Shown one piece after another: positions 1 to 6,653 of a stretch of DNA of 9,748 nt; positions within the stretch are counted from its first letter, which is position 1, and every line of letters begins with the position of its first letter. The stretch spans positions 1 to 9,748 of the forward strand of contig JAEYMI010000023.1 in the NCBI GenBank assembly GCA_023461275.1, in the 5' to 3' direction. The notes under the pieces are model-generated. The model was not told where the DNA came from, did no database searches, and saw only the letters and a program-made list of their open reading frames with translations. The translations under genes and the position numbers were made by a program. This DNA comes from Actinomycetes bacterium. Its GTDB lineage: Bacteria > Actinomycetota > Actinomycetes > Mycobacteriales > Mycobacteriaceae.

Positions 1-73
1 ACAGGATCGATGGGTTCGTTGACAGCCACCGCCACAGCTTCAGTGCCGAAGTGTCACCACCACGATCACCCAC

Positions 74-116
74 ACTGTCACCGATGTCCTGATGCAGAAC
101 TGTCACCGATGTCCTG
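74..116. repeat. Two-copy 18-base direct repeat, 25-base period
   Basis: ACTGTCACCGATGTCCTG is present exactly at 74-91 and again at 99-116. A weaker GTGTCACC at 51-58 may be a third, degenerate unit. The layout resembles the sequence just outside or at the end of actinobacterial insertion sequences, but no transposase is in the window, so that reading is an inference from memory. The second copy lies just before the promoter of the HNH gene, so a regulatory role is also possible. Confidence 0.8.
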
Positions 117-127
117 GTAGATAACAC

Positions 128-171
128 TTGCGCTAGGCTATTGGATGTGGCACAATCGAACATCAGTTCTA
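128..171 (+). promoter_or_regulatory. Promoter with LexA (SOS) box upstream of the HNH gene
   Basis: TTGCGC (128-133), a 17-base spacer and CACAAT (151-156) form a plausible sigma-A promoter. Directly after it, TCGAAC-ATCA-GTTCTA (156-171) matches the mycobacterial and Gram-positive SOS consensus TCGAAC-N4-GTTCGA at every fixed position but one, and the expected start of transcription falls inside it. LexA bound there would block initiation, so the HNH gene should be induced by DNA damage. It is established that several 13E12-family genes of Mycobacterium tuberculosis are LexA-controlled, which supports the call. Confidence 0.72.
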
Positions 172-211
172 CTGTTCGCATGTTCTGGCTGGTCACAGGG
201 GGTGAGCCGCG

Positions 212-1849
212 ATGTCCATCACATCTGATTCCGCAGCGGCTGATCCCGCTTCAGTTGATTCTGCAGCGACTGATCCCGTGTCGAGTGATTCCGCCTCGGC
301 CGATCCCGTGTCATCGGCCGCCGAGATCGTCGCGCGTCTGCATGCCGCTCTCGATGAGCTCGCCGCGCTGGACCCGACAGGGCTGTCCGATACCGAGTTG
401 GTCGAGGTGTCCGAGGAGTTGGAGCGCGCCGGGTCGCGGGTGCCGTTCGTCGGAGACCGGTTGATCGTCGAAGCCAGTGCCCGCGTCCTGCCCCGAAAGC
501 TGGGCTACCGCAACGTCACCGCGTACATGTCGCAACAGCTGCGTATCGGCGAGCCCGGCAAGCGCAAACGCCACCTCGACGCCACCACTCACACCCAGGA
601 TCTGACCGGCCAACCGATCGAACCGCAGTGCCCCACACTGTCGGATGCGATGGCCGACGGCCGCCTGTCCCCACGCCACGTCGGCGCAGTGCTCGACGTC
701 ATCGATCGCATCCCCACCGCCGTCGAGCACGACAAGCGCGTGGCGGCCGAGAAGACACTGTCCGATCTGGCCTGCGACCACACCCCGGCCGAGATCGCCA
801 CGCTGGGGCAACGGTTGCTGTCCCACCTCGACCCCGACGGCACCCTCAACGACGACACCGACCGCAAGCGTCGTCGCCAACTATGGCTCGGCAAGCAACG
901 CGCGGACGGCATGTCCAAGCTCACCGCCATCCTCACCCCCACCACACGTGCCTACCTCGACGTGCTGCTCGACTCATGGGCAGCCGCCGGCCGCAACAAC
1001 CCCGACGACGCGGACTCCCCCACCGGCGCCGGAGCCGGTACCGACGCCGATACTCTGGCCGACGCCGCGACCCGGGACGGCCGCACCCAAGCCCAACGCA
1101 ACCACGATGCGCTCGCCGCATTCCTCGAGTCCGCCATCAACAATGGCGAAGCGGGATCCAACCATCGCGGACTGCCGATCCAGCTGATCATCAAGGTCGA
1201 CGAAGCCGATCTTCGACGCCGGACCGGGCTGGCAACCACCGCGTCGGGCACCCTGCTACCGATCTCCGACGTCATCAACCTGGCCGCCGAGATCGAGCCG
1301 CACCTGGCCGTGTTCGCCGAACATCGCACCGTGCCAATGTATTTCGGCACCGCAAAGCGATGTGCCACCCGCGGACAACGCCTGGCCCTGTTCGCCGGCG
1401 ACGACGGCGAGGTCTGCAGCACCCCCGGATGCGACCAACCCGCCACGCGCCTGGAAATCCACCACGCCCGTACCGACTACGCCGACGGCGGCAGCACCGA
1501 CATCACCGATCTGGCCGGAATCTGCCCCAAACATCACCGCATGATCGGCAAACAAGCCGGGCAATTCCACACCACCATCGCCGACGACGGTCGCGCCCTC
1601 TGGCATCGCAACACCGCACCCGGACAACCGCCTGATCCCGGCCGGGTCAACCAATTCCCGGACATCGCAAGAATTTTCGTCGACAACCTCGCCGACGTAC
1701 GCGAGCAGATCCATGGAACCCGCGACACATCGTCGAGCAACAGTCCGCCGACGCCGGGCATCTCACTCACCGACATCCGCGACGCCGGACTCAGCATCGT
1801 CGAAATCGAAACCGCCGCACGCCTGCACCGGCACCTCGCCGCGGCCTGA
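212..1849 (+). CDS. DUF222 (13E12 repeat family) HNH endonuclease
   Basis: The 545-residue product is a DUF222-HNH protein. Residues about 35-340 are the Ala/Asp/Arg-rich DUF222 region; the HNH domain lies at about 402-445. Cys402, Cys407, Cys438 and His441/His442 look like zinc ligands, and Ile416-His417-His418 carries the likely catalytic histidine. A GGGGTGA Shine-Dalgarno sits ten bases before the ATG. Residues 6-35 are a low-complexity repeat. The family is abundant and multicopy in mycolic-acid actinobacteria; members nick or cut DNA in principle, but their physiological job is not established and may relate to mobile DNA or the SOS response. Length is normal for the family and I see no frameshift. 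A LexA-type promoter lies upstream. Family assignment is firm; nuclease activity is inferred. Confidence 0.93.
   Translation: MSITSDSAAADPASVDSAATDPVSSDSASADPVSSAAEIVARLHAALDELAALDPTGLSDTELVEVSEELERAGSRVPFVGDRLIVEASARVLPRKLGYRNVTAYMSQQLRIGEPGKRKRHLDATTHTQDLTGQPIEPQCPTLSDAMADGRLSPRHVGAVLDVIDRIPTAVEHDKRVAAEKTLSDLACDHTPAEIATLGQRLLSHLDPDGTLNDDTDRKRRRQLWLGKQRADGMSKLTAILTPTTRAYLDVLLDSWAAAGRNNPDDADSPTGAGAGTDADTLADAATRDGRTQAQRNHDALAAFLESAINNGEAGSNHRGLPIQLIIKVDEADLRRRTGLATTASGTLLPISDVINLAAEIEPHLAVFAEHRTVPMYFGTAKRCATRGQRLALFAGDDGEVCSTPGCDQPATRLEIHHARTDYADGGSTDITDLAGICPKHHRMIGKQAGQFHTTIADDGRALWHRNTAPGQPPDPGRVNQFPDIARIFVDNLADVREQIHGTRDTSSSNSPPTPGISLTDIRDAGLSIVEIETAARLHRHLAAA
226..315 (+). repeat. Coding minisatellite, six 15-base units
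   Basis: Six consecutive 15-base units begin TGATTC or TGATCC (the last begins CGATCC) and alternate, giving three 30-base higher-order copies. They encode alternating Asp-Ser and Asp-Pro pentapeptides, residues 6-35 of the HNH protein. The reading frame is kept because the unit is a multiple of three, so copy number can change without breaking the gene. Confidence 0.85.
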
Positions 1850-1886
1850 CCGCCGAGCCGCGTGCAAGCGGGACCGACCCGGACTG

Positions 1887-1956
1887 GTTCGCGCTGGGGT
1901 TATCCAAGAATGCGCGTCGGGCAAAGTGAGCGTTATCAAACAACCCCAGCGCGAAC
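1887..1956. repeat. Perfect 15-base inverted repeat with 40-base spacer
   Basis: GTTCGCGCTGGGGTT (1887-1901) and its exact reverse complement (1942-1956) flank a 40-base spacer that itself holds a direct repeat, GTTATC, at 1899-1904 and 1932-1937. It lies between the convergent 3' ends of the HNH gene and the 167-residue gene. It could be a long-loop bidirectional terminator, or a tiny non-autonomous element with terminal repeats. There is no following T-run, so a standard intrinsic terminator is unlikely. Confidence 0.75.
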
Positions 1957-2026
1957 TTCCGGCGTCGATGGGTGCCAGAGCGAGGACGTCGTTCATGCGG
2001 AAGTCGACGCACTCTGCGTGACTCTG

Positions 2027-2530
2027 TCAGTCGTGCGCTTCGTCGGCCCCTTTTCCACCACGGCGTATCAGTTGGTCTGCGGCATCGGCGGCGGCAACGA
2101 GTTCGGTTGCTATCAGGCGAGCCTCCACCGGAGTCAGCGTCCCACCACCATCGTTTGCCCACAGCATTACTGCCGTCCGGAGAGCGTCACCCGAGAGGCT
2201 GACGTCGACAGATACCTCGATTTCGAACCGATTCCCAGCAATAGCCAGAACGGTCCGCGAGCAAGTTGTGAGCTCTCGGTATGATTCGGCGTGATCTTGG
2301 TCCGGCGGCAGCCACCTCGACGCAGTCTGAAAATCGATTCCCGAATCCTGCGCGATCCCATCACACGCGAGCGTGAACGACTCGTCCTCCGCACACTCGA
2401 TTACACTGTCCAACAGGAACTCTGGCGATTCACCACGCTCCTCGGCGGACTCAAACAGTTTGCGGGTCTGTTCGGTCAACTGCTCCGCGAAGTCCCGCCA
2501 GGTTGTCGATGGGATGTTCTGGTCAGACAT
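2027..2530 (-). CDS. Unknown 167-residue acidic protein with HTH-like segment
   Basis: I do not recognise the full protein. It starts at an ATG with AGAGGA seven bases upstream, good support for translation. The N-terminal half is helical and acidic. Residues 59-74 (IAQDSGIDFQTASRWL) have the spacing of a classic helix-turn-helix: Ala60, Gly64, Ile65, Thr69, Ser71-Arg72-Trp73-Leu74. Residues about 87-140 look like a beta-rich segment. The last 35 residues form an Ala-rich helix (TPVEARLIATELVAAADAAD) of a kind seen in small actinobacterial proteins of unknown role, often near phage genes. It is divergent from the methyltransferase across 265 bases, where restriction systems often keep a controller. 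A regulator role is an inference; the acidity of the protein argues against strong DNA binding. Confidence 0.75.
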   Translation of the reverse strand: MSDQNIPSTTWRDFAEQLTEQTRKLFESAEERGESPEFLLDSVIECAEDESFTLACDGIAQDSGIDFQTASRWLPPDQDHAESYRELTTCSRTVLAIAGNRFEIEVSVDVSLSGDALRTAVMLWANDGGGTLTPVEARLIATELVAAADAADQLIRRGGKGADEAHD

Positions 2531-2742
2531 AGGTAGTCCTCTCGTTGTACTGATGCGACTCCCTCACGATCTGCCGTGACGCTGCAGTTGTTGGCACTTT
2601 CGCGGTAAGCGATCAGCAGTTGGACGCCGGTCTCTTTGACGCCAACGCAAGGTCGAAACGTGGCGATGGAACCGAGTCCGGGTTCTGCTGCGTCAAACCC
2701 ACATGCAGGAAGAACTCGATCTCGCTCTGAATCCCGGCGACA

Positions 2743-2795
2743 CGAACAAAGATCTAAAAACTGATAATAGATCTTTTCCTGATAGGATCTATCGC
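2743..2795 (+). promoter_or_regulatory. AT-rich methyltransferase promoter with palindromic GATC sites
   Basis: This stretch is roughly one-third GC in a GC-rich window. AGATCT lies at 2750-2755 and 2769-2774, and GGATCT at 2785-2790. AAAGATCT (2748-2755) is inverted as AGATCTTT (2769-2776); ATAGATC (2767-2773) is inverted as GATCTAT (2786-2792); GATAG (2781-2785) pairs with CTATC (2789-2793). TAGGAT (2783-2788) ends seven bases before the ATG at 2796, the layout of an actinobacterial leaderless promoter; the same bases include AGGA, which could instead serve as a Shine-Dalgarno. GATAAT (2763-2768) is a second possible -10. No good -35 is seen. The rest of the divergent gap (2531-2742) shows no gene or clear site. 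Confidence 0.6.
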
Positions 2796-3737
2796 ATGAC
2801 GCCGACCATCGACACTCTGCCATCCGCCGCCGACATCGCGCCGCTTCCCACGATCGACGGCGGGTTCCAGACGATCCTCGCCGATCCGCCCTGGCGCTTC
2901 ACCAACCGCACCGGCAAGGTCGCGCCCGAGCATCGACGCCTGGACCGCTACGGCACGATGGAACTCGACGAGATCAAGGCCCTGCCGGTCGGTGACGTCA
3001 CCGCCGACAACGCCCATCTCTATCTGTGGGTGCCCAACGCACTGCTTCTAGAAGGCATCGATGTCTTGCAGGCGTGGGGATTCCGCTACGTGTCCAACGT
3101 GATCTGGGCCAAGCGCCGCAAGGACGGCGGGCCCGACGGACGCGGCGTGGGCTTCTACTTCCGAAATGTCACCGAGCCGATCCTGTTCGGAGTCAAGGGA
3201 TCCATGCGCACGCTGGCCCCGGCCCGTTCGACAGTCAACATGATCGAGACCCGCAAGCGCGAGCACTCACGCAAGCCCGACGAACAGTACGACCTCATCG
3301 AGTCGTGCTCACCAGGCCCGTACCTGGAGATGTTCGCCCGCTACGCCCGACCGGGCTGGACCGCATGGGGAAACGAGTCCGACGCCGAGGTCGAGCCCAA
3401 GGGCCGCTCGCACCGCGGCTACGCCGGCGGCGCCATCGAGACCTTCCCAAGTCTGGAGCCCAACGAGCGGTTGAGCCCCTGGCTCACCGATCGGCTGGGC
3501 CGGATCCTCGTCGAGGAATACGAGGCCGGCGCGTCGATCGACCAGCTCGCCGAGGAGTCCGGCTACTCGATCCAGCGCGTTCGAGGCCTGCTCGAAGCAG
3601 GCGGCGTCACGCTGCGTGGACGGGGCCGGCCCAAGAAGGCCATCGCCAAGGTAGAACCCGTGAAGACGGTCGCGGCGACGAACCAACCGGCGAAGAAAGC
3701 AGCGCCACGCAAAGGCGCCACCAAGCGCAGCGCGTGA
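2796..3737 (+). CDS. MT-A70 family DNA adenine methyltransferase with C-terminal HTH and AT-hook
   Basis: The 313-residue product should transfer a methyl group from S-adenosylmethionine to N6 of adenine in DNA. Catalytic DPPW is at residues 30-33, and KPDEQYDLIE (160-169) with the following PGPYLEMFARYARPGW block is typical of MT-A70 proteins. Residues about 236-272 read as a helix-turn-helix (EAGASIDQLAEESGYSIQ), followed by an AT-hook core Arg-Gly-Arg-Pro (276-279) and a Lys/Ala/Pro tail to the end. I chose ATG 2796 over ATG 2703 because the extra 31 codons would run through the AT-rich promoter and their sequence is not family-like. The endonuclease gene follows 45 bases later, which makes this the modification half of a type II system. 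Phage orphan MT-A70 enzymes are the alternative, but the paired nuclease argues against that. Confidence 0.9.
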   Translation: MTPTIDTLPSAADIAPLPTIDGGFQTILADPPWRFTNRTGKVAPEHRRLDRYGTMELDEIKALPVGDVTADNAHLYLWVPNALLLEGIDVLQAWGFRYVSNVIWAKRRKDGGPDGRGVGFYFRNVTEPILFGVKGSMRTLAPARSTVNMIETRKREHSRKPDEQYDLIESCSPGPYLEMFARYARPGWTAWGNESDAEVEPKGRSHRGYAGGAIETFPSLEPNERLSPWLTDRLGRILVEEYEAGASIDQLAEESGYSIQRVRGLLEAGGVTLRGRGRPKKAIAKVEPVKTVAATNQPAKKAAPRKGATKRSA

Positions 3738-3740
3738 CCG

Positions 3741-3776
3741 ATCCTGCCGCATCCGTATCCATGGGTGCGGCAGGAT
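3741..3776 (+). promoter_or_regulatory. RBS-sequestering hairpin between methyltransferase and endonuclease
   Basis: ATCCTGCCGCATCC (3741-3754) pairs with GGGTGCGGCAGGAT (3763-3776): 13 Watson-Crick pairs and one G-U wobble around an 8-base loop. The 3' arm contains AGGA (3772-3775), the ribosome binding site of the endonuclease ATG at 3783. The methyltransferase stop codon ends three bases before the 5' arm, so a ribosome finishing that gene would open the hairpin. Without a T-run it is a poor terminator; translational coupling or delay is the better reading. Confidence 0.7.
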
Positions 3777-3782
3777 AGTCCC

Positions 3783-4592
3783 ATGCAGCTCACCGACTCA
3801 TGGGCAACGACGTTCCCCTCTGATGTGCTCAACCGATATGACGTGCGCGAGACGCGCAATGCCAGTGCCGTCATGCACGTCACCACTCCGCAGGCATTCG
3901 CGGACATGATCGAGGTGCTCGCCGGTTTCCACCTCACCCTGGACAAACTCACCACACCTGGTGGCAGCAAATCCGTTGTCGCCAGGGAACTCGACGAGAG
4001 TTTCCGGATTCGCGGATGGCGCGAGGCACGATTCGACCAGGATCTCATCACCAAGCTGACGATCTTCCCGTGGGCCTCCGCGCCCACCCACGAGAGTCAG
4101 AAGGTAGTGCAGACCCGCAATGAATACGGCGGGCACAAGATTGACAACGTGCTCGACCGCGCCGTCCTCGACGTCGAGTGGAACCCCAAGGACGGCAATC
4201 TCGACCGTGACTTCGGGAACTATGTCTCGCTACACGAGGGCGGCGTCATCGATATGGGCGTGATCCTTACTCGCAGCGGCGACACCTTGCGTCACTTCGT
4301 ACGTGCCCTGATCGCCGAGGTCAAGGCCGTCAACGTACCCGCCGAGTACACCGTGTGGCACGAACGCATGCGAAAGCTGGCGGACGACCCACTCGGAACG
4401 TCGACCACATCTAACTTCGGCAAGCTCGTCCCCCGACTTGAGCGAGGCGACGGGCGTGGCTGCCCGATCCTGGCCTTAGCCATCACCGAGCGATGCTACG
4501 TCGCTCCGCCGCGCACGGTCGCTGAGGAGGTTTTCCGTTTGGCCGTGGCTCTGGAAGACGGGGTCTCCGCCCCCGAACTTGACGACGAATAG
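3783..4592 (+). CDS. BglII-family type II restriction endonuclease
   Basis: The 269-residue product resembles the BglII/BstYI endonuclease family (AGATCT or RGATCY cutters with a PD-(D/E)XK-like fold). The N-terminal GGSKS (60-64) followed by a LDxxFRxRGWxExxFD stretch, and the central block IDNVLDRAVLDVEWNPKD with LDRDFGNY and GVILTRS after it, are the family's conserved parts. Asp121, Glu132 and Asn134 are the likely metal-site residues; BglII itself has Glu-x-Gln, so Glu-x-Asn here is a variant. AGGA lies seven bases before the ATG inside a hairpin. It is cotranscribed with the upstream methyltransferase and ends at a strong terminator. The gene is complete and about the family's usual length or slightly longer. 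Family call is strong; target sequence is a prediction. Confidence 0.85.
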   Translation: MQLTDSWATTFPSDVLNRYDVRETRNASAVMHVTTPQAFADMIEVLAGFHLTLDKLTTPGGSKSVVARELDESFRIRGWREARFDQDLITKLTIFPWASAPTHESQKVVQTRNEYGGHKIDNVLDRAVLDVEWNPKDGNLDRDFGNYVSLHEGGVIDMGVILTRSGDTLRHFVRALIAEVKAVNVPAEYTVWHERMRKLADDPLGTSTTSNFGKLVPRLERGDGRGCPILALAITERCYVAPPRTVAEEVFRLAVALEDGVSAPELDDE

Positions 4593-4601
4593 AACTACGC
4601 G

Positions 4602-4635
4602 CAAGACCCCGACACCACACGGTGTCGGGGTCTTG
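4602..4635 (+). terminator. Strong terminator hairpin between convergent genes
   Basis: CAAGACCCCGACACC (4602-4616) and its exact reverse complement (4621-4635) make a 15-base-pair stem with a 4-base ACAC loop, ten bases after the endonuclease stop. The plus-strand side continues TTCTTCTCCGTTT, T-rich enough for rho-independent termination. It also lies beyond the 3' end of the leftward ATPase gene and may stop both transcripts. Confidence 0.92.
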
Positions 4636-4676
4636 TTCTTCTCCGTTTGGACCTACCAGAGCGGTCCCAGGTCGAA

Positions 4677-6653
4677 TCAGCGCTTGCGGGACCTTGATGA
4701 CGCCGACGGCCCGAACCGAGACCCCGCGGCAGTCCTGATCTTCGACTCCACGTTGGTCAGACCGATCACGCCAGCCGTCAGCGCCGCGGGCTCAGTCAAC
4801 TTGCCGATCTCTCGCGACCCCAGCCGCATAGGCTCACCGTCCTCATCCAGACCGACCTGCGAATTACGAAGTTTGTTCGCATGCATGACCTTTGAAACCA
4901 CTTCGTCCTCGTACGCGGTACGCACCAGCTCGGTGACTTCCTCGACAGTGGCCCGCGGGTACTGATCCTGCCAATACCGAATCTCCTGTTCGAACATCGG
5001 CCAAGCGGCATTCATGGTCACCAGCCCCGCAGCGCCGCCTACGTTGTACTTCTCCTGGTACCACGCTGCGTAGTGCGCGTCATCACCCTTCGCGTCACGG
5101 GACCACTCCACGTCAGGAATCCCTTCCGAACGCCGGGCGACCTTGCCAATCTTCTCCCCCTTTTCGTCCTCCTCAAGGATCGGACGCGGCCCGTTAGATC
5201 CGCTCACTGGCCGAGGGCGCTTTGCTGGCACCGGTACCGGACCTGGCCGACGCCCTCCCGTACGCTGCGGCGTTCCAGATCCAGTGACCTCATTACCGGC
5301 AAAGCGCCCTTGCGGTGACTCGACCAGAGTCACCGGACGCCAGCGCGATCCGAACTTCGCCTGGATTCTCTTTAGTCGCTCTCGGCGCTCCTCCGCACCG
5401 CCAGCGGCATCAGTTGAACGAGACTCCTCAATCGCTTTCCGAACGGCCTCGGGCATCTCCCTGTAGAACAAGTCGAACCAGTCGTCCCAAGGCAGTTCGG
5501 TGCCACCTTTACAGATCAAGCGACCGCGGCTGGCTTGCGGTGTGACACCCCACGCCGTCGACCCCGGCATCAATTTCGGTGGTGTTATCACCAGCCACAG
5601 TCGATTACGCACGTCGTCTGTGACACCGAAACGCCGATAGACCCGCCAATCATCCTTCGACTCATAGGCCTCACCCTCATACGCCACCATGATCATCGGC
5701 TTCTTTGGGCGGTAGGAGCCAGTACTCACATCGGGCTCGTCAGTCAGATACCAACGGATCTCCGTGCCGTGATTCGCTGTCAGGGCCCCGGTGGCCACCC
5801 CAGACCCGGACCTGTCTTGGATGCCCCTCTGACCAATCCAACCGCGGACCCCCCGCACCTGCATCGAGTGATAGGGCAGAGACTCCCCTCCGGGGCCGGT
5901 CAGCGTTCGTTTTCCAGACTTGTCTGCGTCCGCTTTCACGTAGAGGGAGTCGACCCACACATCGACGCCGTCAGGAAGGTCGATGAACCGCGAGTTCAAG
6001 TACGACAGGATCCCGAACGTGGTGTCCTCCCCAGCCAGGTAATCCCCGTGCACCGTATCCCGCCGCTTATGGTCACCGAGGAACAAGAATACCGTACCGT
6101 GACCAGCCTTTTCTATCTCAGGCGACTTCAGCTTTGCAATATCCACCCCGATCTCCTCGTCGAAGTACGGAGTCACGCAATCATCCCAGTCGAGTTCACC
6201 GCCACTGTTCTCGAACTCGAATTCTTTAAGCTCCCAGTAGACGTTTCCGCCTCGCTCCACTCGGTTAATCCAGATCATCTGGCCATCAGGGAAATCCTGC
6301 GTCCACGATGCAACGATGATGCCGTAGGGATTCCACTCATAGCACGAGGCCTTGAACCCCTGCCCGAAGTTCTCACCCATGCCAATCGAGCGCCCACCGC
6401 CACCGAAGGTCGACATGAAGAGCCGCAGGTCGTCCGGGTTCATACCCAGGCCGTTGTCCGCGATGTATCGGCGAGCGACACCCATCGACGCGAAACCCTG
6501 CTCCTCGATGCCAAAGCGAATCCACGTGGCCTCGGCCTGAATTGCGTTCACCGCGCCTTCGCGGGCCCATTGATACGGCCCACCCGCGTGATAAGCCTGA
6601 TTGATCAGATGGTGGATGTTCTCTTCCAGAACGCCCACAACTTTGCCGGTCAT
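4677..6653 (-). CDS. GHKL (Hsp90/MORC-like) ATPase, 658 residues
   Basis: The N-terminal domain has all the Bergerat-fold ATP-binding motifs: N-box Glu32-Gly-Ala-Val-Asn36, motif DNGLGM (66-71), a glycine lid FGGGGRS (83-89) and ENFGQGFKAS (94-103). Glu32 is the likely general base. The rest is not recognised: a beta-rich transducer-like middle, a Pro/Arg-rich linker, and a helical C-terminal 150 residues. The start is ATG 6653, preceded by AGGAGGG seven bases upstream; the longer reading to 6785 adds 44 residues with no family character. Proteins with this fold move or clamp DNA or client proteins, and MORC-like GHKL ATPases encoded with restriction systems were described by Iyer, Abhiman and Aravind (2008). 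It converges on the endonuclease gene across 84 bases. A defence role is inferred from position; a chaperone-like or phage function is possible. Confidence 0.85.
   Translation of the reverse strand: MTGKVVGVLEENIHHLINQAYHAGGPYQWAREGAVNAIQAEATWIRFGIEEQGFASMGVARRYIADNGLGMNPDDLRLFMSTFGGGGRSIGMGENFGQGFKASCYEWNPYGIIVASWTQDFPDGQMIWINRVERGGNVYWELKEFEFENSGGELDWDDCVTPYFDEEIGVDIAKLKSPEIEKAGHGTVFLFLGDHKRRDTVHGDYLAGEDTTFGILSYLNSRFIDLPDGVDVWVDSLYVKADADKSGKRTLTGPGGESLPYHSMQVRGVRGWIGQRGIQDRSGSGVATGALTANHGTEIRWYLTDEPDVSTGSYRPKKPMIMVAYEGEAYESKDDWRVYRRFGVTDDVRNRLWLVITPPKLMPGSTAWGVTPQASRGRLICKGGTELPWDDWFDLFYREMPEAVRKAIEESRSTDAAGGAEERRERLKRIQAKFGSRWRPVTLVESPQGRFAGNEVTGSGTPQRTGGRRPGPVPVPAKRPRPVSGSNGPRPILEEDEKGEKIGKVARRSEGIPDVEWSRDAKGDDAHYAAWYQEKYNVGGAAGLVTMNAAWPMFEQEIRYWQDQYPRATVEEVTELVRTAYEDEVVSKVMHANKLRNSQVGLDEDGEPMRLGSREIGKLTEPAALTAGVIGLTNVESKIRTAAGSRFGPSASSRSRKR

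Noticed and set aside
628..1635. Long Arg/Pro-rich frame overlapping the HNH gene
   Set aside because: It is a shadow frame of the HNH gene: extreme Arg/Pro/His content, no ribosome binding site, no family features.
2703..2795. Longer start for the methyltransferase at ATG 2703
   Set aside because: The extra 31 codons cross the AT-rich palindromic promoter, have no ribosome binding site and encode a low-complexity, charged stretch unlike the family.
598..5761. General depletion of RGATCY sites as evidence of restriction pressure
   Set aside because: Manual scan finds RGATCY at many places (for example 598, 1154, 1707, 3198, 3502, 4040), close to chance frequency, so there is no depletion; only exact AGATCT is confined to the promoter.
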